DNA from: PSRF01 sp051000815
GTDB lineage: Bacteria > Acidobacteriota > Blastocatellia > Pyrinomonadales > Pyrinomonadaceae
Length of the DNA: 64,000 nt
NCBI GenBank assembly: GCA_051000815.1
Contig: JBPCNX010000024.1
Span: forward strand, 1 to 64,000
Direction: 5' to 3'
Within the stretch, counting starts at the first letter, position 1. Every line of letters starts with the position of its first letter. Positions 1 to 8,176 of this stretch are shown here, piece after piece. Below the pieces are notes generated by a model. It had not been told where the DNA came from and made no database searches. It saw only the letters and a list, made by a program, of their open reading frames with translations. The translations under genes were made by a program, and so were the position numbers.

Positions 1-27
1 CAGTTGCTTATTCAAACTCCAAGTAAC

Positions 28-129
28 CTCTAACCTGGCTTAGTTCAACACAGAATTGTGTGGCGGCTTCCTCTTCCCTCACTGCTCCCATTCGCTCAAC
101 GCCCCACACTAATTCTTAATACGTTATGC
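28..129 (-). other. Degenerate attC-like recombination site (candidate)
   Basis: Read on the minus strand, the stop codon of the cassette-like gene at 131-913 is followed at once by GCATAAC (129-123). About 90 bases on lies GTTAGAG (34-28). Between them an imperfect inverted repeat (AATTAGTGTGG against CCACACAATT) has one unpaired base, as is usual in attC sites. The outer 7-mers pair only partly. This is weaker than the site at 928-985 and may be a decayed or chance match. Confidence 0.35.
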
Positions 130-130
130 C

Positions 131-913
131 TCATATGGTGGGCAAATGGCGCGGTGACCCTCGCCATTGAAACGACCGCAGCACACCTTCAAGGATGCGT
201 TGCAGCTGCTGCATCGATTCGGGCGCTACGTCAATTTCGCCATAGTGACCATCCGACATGGTGGACCCATATCTTGAGCCATTAAGATTGTTCAGAACGA
301 GCACCCCACCACTTGGCGCATAGATTAGATTGTTTGTGACCGGCTCGAGATCAAGCCGCTCTCGACCGGTGCCAAGGCCGCGCGCCCGATCTTCAAGGTG
401 TTGGGCGGTGTTCCTGACGCCACGAAGGTGTGGGAACGATTCTGCAATTTGCGCATGAAACTCGGCGATTTGCTCTGGCACGTTTGGTTCCTTGGCAAGG
501 ACGCCGAGAAATTTGTCAAATGCGTCGAGCGCGTACAGGAACGCTCGCGCGTAGATGAACGGTCGGTTGTGCTCGAACTCCCGTGGAACTCTCCCGCTAG
601 ACCATTGCTCGCGCTTAAAGCGAACCTCGGTTTCAAAGTGGATTTCATCCCAACTATCACGAACCATGGCGGCTTCGCGCTCCTGCTCAATCGCTCGCCG
701 GATTTCCGATCGGCGCTGTTGGTCACGTTCCCGGTTTTCTCGATTCATGAATGACGGGCGAATCGTCTGGGCATGAATGAACAAGTTCAGTGCAGCGTTA
801 GCCTCGAAGAATTGCGATTCAAGGGATCGAAGCTGGTCTTGGATCTTCCTGGACCAGTCTCTGTCCTCGTAGTCAAGCCAAGTCCCTGGCGTGATGATCT
901 CAAATACGAACAT
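131..913 (-). CDS. Cassette-type hypothetical protein with HEPN-like RNxxxH motif
   Basis: I do not recognise this 260-residue protein. The start chosen is the ATG at 913, because AGGAG lies six bases upstream; upstream in-frame starts at 940 and 931 fall inside the attC-like site. The protein is charged, helical-looking and has no signal peptide or membrane segment. Near residue 165 it carries RNTAQH, which fits the R-x4-H pattern of HEPN-domain nucleases and other HEPN proteins, within helical sequence. The gene sits between two attC-like sites, and its stop codon directly abuts the downstream one, as in integron gene cassettes. A toxin or defence role would be possible if the HEPN reading is right, but no antitoxin partner is visible and the fold is inferred from one motif only. 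Confidence 0.6.
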   Translation of the reverse strand: MFVFEIITPGTWLDYEDRDWSRKIQDQLRSLESQFFEANAALNLFIHAQTIRPSFMNRENRERDQQRRSEIRRAIEQEREAAMVRDSWDEIHFETEVRFKREQWSSGRVPREFEHNRPFIYARAFLYALDAFDKFLGVLAKEPNVPEQIAEFHAQIAESFPHLRGVRNTAQHLEDRARGLGTGRERLDLEPVTNNLIYAPSGGVLVLNNLNGSRYGSTMSDGHYGEIDVAPESMQQLQRILEGVLRSFQWRGSPRHLPTI

Positions 914-927
914 ACCCAACTCCTGAG

Positions 928-985
928 GCATAACGAACAAGTTCAGCGGCGAGCGTAGCGAGTCCGCTGCAACGCCTTGTTATGC
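928..985 (-). other. attC-like site (59-base-element type)
   Basis: The 58-bp segment is bounded by perfectly complementary 7-mers (GCATAAC / GTTATGC). Inside are imperfect complementary arms (GGCGTTGCAGCGG and CCGCTGAACTTG) around a short loop containing GCTACGC. Spacing and arm order match short integron attC sites such as that of aadA cassettes. It separates two minus-strand genes. Read in frame it encodes the last residues of the upstream protein, HNKALQRTRYARR, a tail recurrent in environmental proteins. No integrase gene lies in the window. Confidence 0.6.
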
Positions 986-1482
986 TGCGGTTTTGACTGC
1001 AAAAGCTGATATTCAGATTCATAATAGTGCCAAAACCTAATCGCGGCGTAAGTCGCACAAGCAATGATTCCTCCGGTTATCACCAAATAGATTCTCAAAT
1101 TCGCTAGAAGCCTACCCTGCGAATAATCAATCGACGCAACAATAGCCATAGCAACCACGATCATCGTTGAGGCCCGAATAGTCTGATTGCGAACGTACCC
1201 CCATTTTCCTTTGCTTCGCACACCCTCCCAAGCAATACCTTGATTCGATGTCATCGGTTTTCTGTTACGGGCGATAAGCACAACAACGCCTACGATGGCT
1301 GCGCAGAAAATCATGAGGCCGAAAAAACACAGCACAAGATCGAGGCGGGTTATTTCTTTCGCGGATGACTCTCCCTCAAATAAGCCGACAAGCCATGCAC
1401 CGAGGATGCCTACCACGACAAGGAACACGTAGGAGAGAATCGTGTTTCGATTAAGCCAAGCTTTCATTTGGGAGAGCAGCAT
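943..1482 (-). CDS. Cassette-type small membrane protein ending in attC-encoded tail
   Basis: This is a 179-residue protein of unknown function. It shows about four hydrophobic segments: residues 14-35, 50-70, about 105-122 and 130-147. The loops are basic, so an inner-membrane protein is likely. The start ATG at 1482 overlaps a GTTATGC heptamer, like the right end of an attC site; ATG at 1467 is an alternative with no better ribosome site. The last 13 residues (from HNKALQRTR) are translated from the attC-like site at 928-985, so the stop codon is supplied by the recombination site. That suggests the original C-terminus was lost or extended when the cassette formed. Confidence 0.6.
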   Translation of the reverse strand: MLLSQMKAWLNRNTILSYVFLVVVGILGAWLVGLFEGESSAKEITRLDLVLCFFGLMIFCAAIVGVVVLIARNRKPMTSNQGIAWEGVRSKGKWGYVRNQTIRASTMIVVAMAIVASIDYSQGRLLANLRIYLVITGGIIACATYAAIRFWHYYESEYQLLQSKPQHNKALQRTRYARR

Positions 1483-1835
1483 AACTAAGTATTAGATCAC
1501 CGATCCGTCGGATAAGTACGAATCCGGTGGTATTATCCGGCCGACTTGAACCTCACTACAGGGCGTTGCACAAAAAGTCTTCGAACCGGCGTGATCCTCG
1601 CGCCGATGGCTTTTGTATAGTTCGTGATGCTTCGTGGTCTTCGTGGATCGTAGCCATTTCGTGGGGCGAACACGATCCACGAATCAACACGAATCGGCAC
1701 GAACGAAGAAAGCGTTGCAATCATCAGAATCCGACTTTTTGTGTGAAGCCTGCTACAGAGTATCTGCCTCGTGTGTGTTCCTCACCACCTGGCGCGATGA
1801 GAATTGTGACGCGGCTCGGACACTCAGTTTGTGCT
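1483..1835. other. Intergenic region with short inverted repeats and hypothetical cassette boundary
   Basis: No convincing gene. The part next to 1482 contains overlapping hairpins (CGGATAA/TTATCCG and CACCGGAT/ATCGGTG on the minus strand) that could be a decayed recombination site. Further along, 1630-1710 holds degenerate repeats of CGTGGAT and CACGAAT words in both orientations. Similar words recur near 53,840 and 57,665. Confidence 0.5.
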
Positions 1836-3772
1836 CTAGCGTCTCTGGCTTTCGAGCTTGAGCGAATTCCCTTCCACGAAAACCGTCACCGAAGAATTCA
1901 GATCGCGGGAGCGATAAACCCGTTGCGTCGCCTTCTGGAAGTCAGTGGCTTCCGCCCTGGGGATCTCCATAAATTTCTGGGGATTGCGATCAACGAGTGG
2001 AAACCATGAACTCTGCACTTGCACCATGATGCGGTGGCCGCGACGGAACGAGTGATAAACGTCAGGCAGATCAAAGATGATCGAAGCGGGTTTGTTGGGA
2101 ACAAACGGCTCGGGCTTTTCGAGACTATGTCGATACTTCCCGCGGAAAGGCTCGCCGCGCACGAGCTGCTGATAACCTCCCATCCTCACCATGTTGGGCA
2201 AAGCGCGCTGACCCTCTCCCAACTCAGGCTGCGGATAAGTTCCGGGGTAAACGTCGACCAGCTTGACGACAAAATCCGAGTCAGTTCCCGAGGTCGAAAC
2301 GTTAAGTCTCACTTTGATCGGGCCGGCGATAATGAGGTCTTCCTCGAGTGGCGCAGTCTCATAAACAAGAACATCCGAACGTTGCGATGCAAACCGCTGG
2401 TCCTCGGTCGCATAATCGAAAGTCATTCCCGATACGATGTAGCCGACAAATGGAACAGGCCGGTTTGGATCGCTCAAATACTCATCAAAGGCTCCCTGGC
2501 CAGGCTCCTTCGGCTGTTCGATACTCAGTTGATTGCCGGAGCGGAAAAAGAGCGTTAAAGGCTTCAGATCCTTCGGCGGCCAATCGGCCTTGCGCCGCCA
2601 CTCGTTAATGCCGGCGAGAAACATGAAGGCCTCCGGCAAGTCCGCCGGCTGGTCTTTGAGATAGTGCATAAAAAACGGAAACTGGATCTCTTCGCGGAAA
2701 AATTCGCCCGTCTTCACACCAAAGTTCAGATTGCCAAGCTTGTCCCCGTCCCCCCTGGACCAACCGCCGTGTCCCCACGGGCCCATAACGAGTTGGTTCA
2801 CGGTGCCTGGATTATTCCGTTCGACGGCGTTGTAGATGTGAAACGGCCCGACTGGATCTTCCGCATCGAACCAGCCGCCCACATTCAGAACCGCGCAGCG
2901 AACGTTGTTCATGAATCGCCATAACGAACGCTGTTTCCAGTATTCGTCGTAAGTGGTGTGGTCGATTATCTCCTGCCAGTATTTCGCCTCGCCGCCCAAC
3001 AGACGCTGATTCACCGTCGCGAGCGGACCAATATTGAGAAAGAATTGATAGCCATCCGGAGTGCCTGGATCGAACCCGAGACGTGGTTTGCGCGGTTCGG
3101 GACCATCCTTGCGCGGAACAAATCCGGAATAGAAATCAAAGTTTGCCGACAGCATGAACGCGCCATTGTGATAGACATCGTCGCCCATATAGTAATCAGC
3201 GGTAGGCGCCTGTGGAGATGCGGCCTTCAAAGCCGGATGGGAATCGATGATGCTTGCCGCGACGTGAAAGCCCGGCTGCGAAATGCCGATCATCCCAGCC
3301 TTGCCGTTGTGATTCGAAATGTTTTTCAGTAGCCACTCAACCGTGTCGTAGGTATCGGTGCTTTCGTCAATATCCCTGGGGCCACGCTTGTTAGGAGTGT
3401 AGGGACGAACCTGTAGGAATTCACCTTCGGACATGTAGCGGCCGCGAGCGTCCTGGTAAACAAAAATGAACCCTCGTTATCGAAACTTGCCGAGGGACCT
3501 AGAGAGGATCGGTAGTTATCAATCCCGTAAGGCGCAACACTGTAAGGCGTTCGCGCAATCAGAAATGGGTAGCGCCGCGATGATTCTTTGGGAACATAAA
3601 TGGAAGTGAAGAGACGCACCCCGTCACGCATCGGAACGCGATATTCAAACTTCGTGTAACGAGCCCGCACCGTGTCTACGCCTCGCGGCGCGGTCTGTGC
3701 CGGGACAAGTACCGATGGTATAAGCAGCAGCACCACGGCGAAGATCCGCCGGTTCAAAAGCATGGTGAACAA
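1836..3772 (-). pseudogene. CocE/NonD-family serine hydrolase (X-Pro dipeptidyl-peptidase S15 type), frameshifted
   Basis: Two overlapping frames together make one CocE-type esterase/acylaminopeptidase of about 645 residues. The upstream part (3772 to about 3474) gives a signal peptide (LLNRRIFAVVLLL) and the start of the hydrolase domain (PMRDGVRL, then IARTPYSV). The rest (about 3473 to 1836) continues with FVYQDARGRY, the nucleophile motif GISQPG, GPWGHGGW and the C-terminal jelly-roll. The frames join at ccc 3471-3473; adding one G on the coding strand restores the family sequence. TTG at 3772 has AGGAGG nine bases upstream; ATG at 3763 is the alternative start. It could be a real inactivating mutation, or a homopolymer sequencing error in an intact exported hydrolase. 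The substrate is not predictable. Confidence 0.85.
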
Positions 3773-3950
3773 ATTAGTGGCCCTCCTGAAAGAGATCTCT
3801 CGTGCTGTGAACACCACCGGCAGGTAAATCCTGCCGGCAGCTGCCGCTGCAAGTTGATGACGCAGGTTTTCCGCATGATAACTTCTCGGCTTAGAGAGTG
3901 GCAATCTCAAGAAAATTAAAGTATTGATGCAGATTGGCAATGCACGAACG

Positions 3951-4124
3951 GTCCCACGAGGTCAGTACCACCAGGCGGTAGCCGGTGGCCCGATACGCAG
4001 GCACTCAATCCTTGCAGCATCGCGCCCAACATCCTGCGTTCGAGGAATGAATCATTACCGCGAGGCCTGAGTGCTGACGCACCGGGCCACCGCCTACCGC
4101 CTGGTGGTACTGACCTCATGGGAC
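3951..4124. repeat. Palindromic repeat element, copy 1
   Basis: A 174-bp element whose ends are complementary over more than 35 bases (GAGGTCAGTACCACC against GGTGGTACTGACCTC, then the GGTGGCCCG/CGGGCCACC arms). The centre carries a second small palindrome around GAATGAATCATTACC. A near-identical copy in the same orientation lies at 4961-5128. It has no open reading frame of its own and looks like a non-autonomous (MITE- or REP-like) element. Confidence 0.9.
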
Positions 4125-4193
4125 CGAAATCAACCACCAATCCCGAGGTCGTCAGTCGAAGCTCAACTCCAAACTGCCTCAGTACCAAAGTTC

Positions 4194-4958
4194 ATGTCGT
4201 CGAGAATAGCAACGCAAAGTTTCAGCGTTTACACCAACACTTTTTTTGAGGTGCTCGTCGCCATCCTTACGTTCGCGCCAATCCTTATTCTCATTTACTT
4301 CTATCAAGCGTTGCCGGAACAAATTCCGGTCTTCCTGAACCTGCGCGGAGAGGTTGAAGTGTGGGCGCCGAGGAGTATCGCTTCCGTGTTTCGCGTGCCG
4401 GCAAAGGGAGCCAACCTTCAGCTGATCTGTTTACTGATGAAATACGGAACGGTGAAATCGCAAAGGAGTGCTGCCTTGCCAGGCGTTGACCAGATGTCCT
4501 TCGACTACCAAAACCGCGTGACCGTTCTCAGCGCCCGTTTCTGGGATGGGCTGCGCTGCCTGGTTGGAATCAAAATGGCGGCTGCTTCGCTTGAAGTCGT
4601 CTTTATGAGCGTTGTGGGTCTGCGCTTTCTTTGGACACCAGCTTGGGTTATGACATGGGTGGCAGCGATCCTCTCAATCCTGGCGGCGGCGTGGTACGGC
4701 TACCGGCTTTGGCAAGTTAAACGAGAGATGGCAGCATCTGGAATCGGCTGGAAGGCCGTTGAGAACCAAAGGCGACAAGTTCAACTTTTTGCCGGCTTGC
4801 TGTATTGCAACACAAAGGACCCCGCAATGTTTGTAGATAAGTACCTATTCAATTTTGGCAACAAGTGGACCTACGTTCTGCTCGCCTGCATTGTTGCCTA
4901 CCCGCTGCTCGTTTTTGCCGCGACATGCGCCCATTGCCGATTGCCCATTGTCGATTAG
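4194..4958 (+). CDS. DUF1648/DUF5808-type membrane protein flanked by repeats
   Basis: A 254-residue membrane protein. Residues 18-38 form a first membrane segment, followed by ALPEQIPVFLNLRGEVEVW, the typical DUF1648 sequence seen in SdpI/YhdP-like membrane proteins. Two or three further segments follow at about 120-180. Near the C-terminus, GLLYCNTKDPAMFV and the following residues resemble DUF5808, and a final membrane segment closes the protein. Function is unknown; relatives include immunity proteins and cell-envelope regulators. The start is the ATG at 4194, since upstream codons fall in the repeat. The gene fills exactly the space between two direct copies of the palindromic element. 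Its last residues (CRLPIVD) and stop come from a family of TTGGCAAT-type short repeats, so its C-terminus was probably altered by repeat sequence. Confidence 0.75.
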   Translation: MSSRIATQSFSVYTNTFFEVLVAILTFAPILILIYFYQALPEQIPVFLNLRGEVEVWAPRSIASVFRVPAKGANLQLICLLMKYGTVKSQRSAALPGVDQMSFDYQNRVTVLSARFWDGLRCLVGIKMAAASLEVVFMSVVGLRFLWTPAWVMTWVAAILSILAAAWYGYRLWQVKREMAASGIGWKAVENQRRQVQLFAGLLYCNTKDPAMFVDKYLFNFGNKWTYVLLACIVAYPLLVFAATCAHCRLPIVD

Positions 4959-4960
4959 TT

Positions 4961-5128
4961 GAGGTCAGTACCACCAGGCGGTAGCCGGTGGCCCGATACG
5001 CAGGCACTCAATCCTTGCAGCATCGCGCCCAACATCCGGCGTTCGAGTAATGAATCATTACCGCGAGGCCTGAGTGCTAGCGCACCGGGCCACCGGCTAC
5101 CGCCTGGTGGTACTGACTTCACCGGGAC
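4961..5128. repeat. Palindromic repeat element, copy 2
   Basis: This copy has the same order and orientation as the element at 3951-4124, with scattered substitutions (for example TGACTTC for TGACCTC at the right end). Both halves of the outer stem are intact. The two copies bracket the DUF1648-type gene as direct repeats. Confidence 0.9.
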
Positions 5129-5144
5129 CGCGACCCGCAACTAA

Positions 5145-5217
5145 TCGACAATTGGCAATCGGCATTTGGCAATCGCCAATCCAACAAGGCCCACCCGCTA
5201 CCGGTGGTACTGACCTG
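5145..5217. repeat. TTGGCAAT-type short repeats and a partial palindromic element
   Basis: Positions 5147-5183 are tandem degenerate words of the ATTGGCA/ATCGGCA type. They are followed at 5188-5217 by a fragment of the nearby palindromic element (CCGGTGGTACTGACCTG). The sequence after each complete or partial element, TCCAAACTG..TCAG.ACCA, is found both at 4168 and at 5219, so that flank is also repeated. The remaining upstream DNA to 5324 holds a possible -10 (TAGAAT, 5276-5281) for the next gene, with no good -35. Confidence 0.7.
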
Positions 5218-5324
5218 ATTCCAAACTGTATCAGCACCATCTCTTGAGCAGGCTTCTGCACTCAACGGGGCTTTGCTAGAATTATTGTCCCCCCTAGAAC
5301 AATTCAGCTTGGTAGGAGGTCAGA

Positions 5325-6293
5325 ATGCGAACGATAGCTTTCAGCGATCAGCGTTCAGCTCTGGGCAGGGCAGGATTCGTCGCTTTGTGCCTGGTAACTT
5401 TGATGAGCTGTGCCTCAGCGCAACACATGGATCACCACTCGAGCGTCAGTTCGGCGACAACCGCTGATTACGATCAGGATTGGGCGAAGGCACGGCTGGC
5501 AAAGTCACCCAGACATCAGGAATGGGTGAACGTTAAGCACGGTGATCGTACCGTCAGTGCTTTCGTCGTCTTTCCCGAAGTCAAAACAAAGGCGACGGCG
5601 GTGGTTGTGATCCACGAAATCAATGGTCTCACTGACTGGGTGCAGAGCTTAACTGATCAGTTAGCCGAAGCTGGTTATGTCGCCATTGCGCCGGATCTGC
5701 TTTCGGGGATGGCGCCAAAGGGTGGCGGCACTTCCGAGTACGGCGCAGATCGCGATGCGGTAGGAAAAGCGATCAGGGCGCTCCCGCCGGATCAGGTTAC
5801 CGCGGATCTGAATGCCGTAGCCGATTATGGAAGGAAGCTGCCGGCAGCGAACGGCAAAGTTGCTGTTGCTGGATTCTGTTGGGGTGGCAGTCAGAGCTTT
5901 CGTTTTGCAACCAACCGAGCAGACTTGAAGGCGGCATTGGTCTTTTACGGCTCGGGTCCGGAAACCAGGGAAGAACTGGCCCGGATCAAAGCTCCGGTTT
6001 ACGGGTTTTATGCCGGCAATGACGCGCGCATCAACCAAACTCTTCCCAAAACAGTCGAATTGATGAAAGAACTTGGTAAGACATTTGAACCGGTTACTTA
6101 TGAAGGCGCTGGTCACGCATTCATGCGCAGCGGCGATGCGCCTGAACCAAAGGCGCCGCAAGCCACGGGTGATAAAGAGGCGGATGCTAAAGCGGCGGAG
6201 GAATATCAAAAGGCGCTGATCGCTTACAAGGCAAACAAGAAAGCGCGCGATGAGTCGTGGGTCCGGTGGAAGGATCTGCTGAGGAAGCTGTAG
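5325..6293 (+). CDS. Exported dienelactone hydrolase family protein
   Basis: A 322-residue alpha/beta hydrolase of the dienelactone hydrolase family. An N-terminal hydrophobic segment (residues 14-32) ends in LMSC, which could be a lipobox, so it is exported and possibly a lipoprotein. The catalytic set is complete: Cys185 in GFCWGG, Asp233 in GNDAR and His264 in GAGHAF, with the supporting Glu98 in IHEINGL. The ATG at 5325 is preceded by AGGAGG five bases upstream. The C-terminal extension (residues 275-322) is rich in Ala, Lys and Glu. Such enzymes cleave lactones or esters; the natural substrate is unknown. Convergent with the PDZ gene, the two being separated by a heptamer foldback. Confidence 0.9.
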   Translation: MRTIAFSDQRSALGRAGFVALCLVTLMSCASAQHMDHHSSVSSATTADYDQDWAKARLAKSPRHQEWVNVKHGDRTVSAFVVFPEVKTKATAVVVIHEINGLTDWVQSLTDQLAEAGYVAIAPDLLSGMAPKGGGTSEYGADRDAVGKAIRALPPDQVTADLNAVADYGRKLPAANGKVAVAGFCWGGSQSFRFATNRADLKAALVFYGSGPETREELARIKAPVYGFYAGNDARINQTLPKTVELMKELGKTFEPVTYEGAGHAFMRSGDAPEPKAPQATGDKEADAKAAEEYQKALIAYKANKKARDESWVRWKDLLRKL

Positions 6294-6297
6294 TGTC

Positions 6298-6418
6298 TGC
6301 GACAGTAGACAGTAGACAGTAAACAGTAGTTGGGGACGTTGGGAAGCGAGACGGCAGAGGGTATTTACGGGCTACTGTCTACACTACTGACTACTGTCTC
6401 CTGACTACTGACTACTCC
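6298..6418. repeat. Heptamer foldback, CAGTAGA unit
   Basis: The left arm (6300-6330) is a run of CAGTAGA-type 7-mers and the right arm (6372-6418) holds the complementary TACTGTC/TACTGAC words, around a 40-base unique centre. It fills the gap between two convergent genes and could act as a bidirectional transcription stop. The right arm reaches into the last codons of the PDZ gene and supplies its TAG. Confidence 0.9.
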
Positions 6419-8123
6419 GAGTAATCTTGACGACAAGCTTCTCTTTGTTTCGTACGACATTCAATGAGTAACCTGAGCCAGGGTCGGTAAGCTTAATGGC
6501 ATCTGCCAAGACCGGATGACCGTTGATGGCTTCTATCACGTCCCCGGATCGCAGGCCCGCCTTGAACGCTAAGGTTTGCGGGTTAACGTAAATCACAAGC
6601 AATCCGGAACCAGCGCCGAACCTTGAGGCAACCGGCGGCTTCACTCCGATCGTTTCAACTCCCTGGCCCAGCAACATGGCGGCAATGGAAATTGGCGATA
6701 CAGTCTGATCTCCGGAACGCAGTACACGTTCAATGTTTACTTCTGTTCCCTCGGTTTCATCTTCCGTCGAACCATAAAATGCCACCGGCGCTTCGCTCAA
6801 GGTGACCTCGACGGCCTCGGTGATCGTTTTGCCTGGTCGAGCGACGGTAAAGTTGACTGAGTTCCCAGCGCCAACCTCTTCCAATAACCATGAGAAGTCG
6901 TCAGCACTCTTAACTTCGCCTTCGTTAACGCGCAGAATCACATCGCCCGGTTGCAGTGCAGCTCCGGCAGCCGGACTTCCCGGAGCGACTGAGGTCAGAA
7001 GAATTCCCCGCTGCTGCTGTACGAGTGATCTCGCCTTTTCCGCCTGCCATCCAACGCGCATGATCTGCTCAAGAGCAAGCGACCCCATTGCCTCACCACG
7101 AATACCAAGCCAGGGTCGCGGCACGCTTGCCTGTCTTTCAAGCACTCGCCTGGCGGCCCCGCGAATCAAGGCGTTCGGCAGCAGTGTGGCTTCATTCTTT
7201 TCGGCGGTTTCGACAATCCCAACCGTCTGGCCTGCGTCGTTAATCGCAACCCCACCAATATTGGCCGGCGAAAGATTCGTTGAACGGATCCTGATACGAG
7301 CTGTTGCTCCCGACGGAGAGTTTGTCACGCTCACTACCTTCGCTTCTGTTTCCCCGATCCGCACATAAATCGTGCCTGCAGTTCGCGAGTCACTCTGCGC
7401 CACTGGTTCCGGGCCAAGCAATCGGAGTCGTTGTCCGACGACGACCGTCAAGTCCCTCGTCGTCACCGCTCCCAGAACGTGATGACCGACTAACTTGAGA
7501 ACTGAAAGACCAGTCACGCCATCGAGTCCGACATAGTGAGCAACGAGGCGCTTGCCGTCGCGTCCGATTACAATCACATCCGGACGGTCAAACAAATTAG
7601 CTGCGCCGGCGAGCAGACCTGGTCCTGCCAACGCGGAGGGTGTGCCTCGTACACCGGGGAATGCTAGCGGCGAGCTTGGGGCCTGCGGGGCTGGGGGCGC
7701 CTCGGGCGCGATTGCCGGATCTAATTCTGCTGCGGCTTCCGGCAAACGAGCGGCGATTGTTTCTCCGTCGTCCATCGCCAATCCCGCAATGACACTGGTG
7801 TGCACTTCGTCCTTCATCCTGAAGGCTTCGTCGAGTCTAGTAATCGCTCCAATTTCTTCGCCTGACCGCATCAAAAGTCGAAACATCTTCAGTCCGTTGA
7901 GGCGATGAAGGATAGTCACCACCTGCGGCGCGACCGCACGAGCTTCGACCACAACTGGACCGGCCGGTCGCCTCACAGTACGGGGCTTCGTAGACGTAGC
8001 TGCTTGCGGAGTTCGAGGCGGCGGCGGTGTAGTAGCTACCTGCGCAAGGGCTTCCGCTCCAAAGGTCATGAAGAGACCCGCCAGTAAGGCGATGCGAATG
8101 GTGTTTTGAAGTCTTAATTCCAT
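6405..8123 (-). CDS. HtrA-like protein with degenerate protease domain and two PDZ domains
   Basis: A 572-residue exported protein (signal peptide 9-28, cleavage after ALA) with a Pro/Thr-rich linker. A trypsin-like domain follows at about 60-330, then PDZ domains at about 335-440 and 465-570 (GSPAAGAALQPGDVILRV; LAFKAGLRSGDVIEAINGH). The protease fold is recognisable (VGLDGVTGLSVLKL), but the Ser motif GNSGGP is replaced by NIGGVA and no TNxH catalytic histidine is seen, so it is probably inactive as a protease. It is third in an operon after an ECF sigma (8973-9644) and anti-sigma (8177-8962), where a DegS/RseP-like or PDZ sensor would act. A role in sensing misfolded envelope proteins is an inference. 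The last residues (SSQ) lie in a short-repeat array. Confidence 0.85.
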   Translation of the reverse strand: MELRLQNTIRIALLAGLFMTFGAEALAQVATTPPPPRTPQAATSTKPRTVRRPAGPVVVEARAVAPQVVTILHRLNGLKMFRLLMRSGEEIGAITRLDEAFRMKDEVHTSVIAGLAMDDGETIAARLPEAAAELDPAIAPEAPPAPQAPSSPLAFPGVRGTPSALAGPGLLAGAANLFDRPDVIVIGRDGKRLVAHYVGLDGVTGLSVLKLVGHHVLGAVTTRDLTVVVGQRLRLLGPEPVAQSDSRTAGTIYVRIGETEAKVVSVTNSPSGATARIRIRSTNLSPANIGGVAINDAGQTVGIVETAEKNEATLLPNALIRGAARRVLERQASVPRPWLGIRGEAMGSLALEQIMRVGWQAEKARSLVQQQRGILLTSVAPGSPAAGAALQPGDVILRVNEGEVKSADDFSWLLEEVGAGNSVNFTVARPGKTITEAVEVTLSEAPVAFYGSTEDETEGTEVNIERVLRSGDQTVSPISIAAMLLGQGVETIGVKPPVASRFGAGSGLLVIYVNPQTLAFKAGLRSGDVIEAINGHPVLADAIKLTDPGSGYSLNVVRNKEKLVVKITRSSQ

Positions 8124-8176
8124 TTCGTGTCTGATTCAGCTTCTCATATCAATCAGAAGCTAACGGCCGCAAACGG

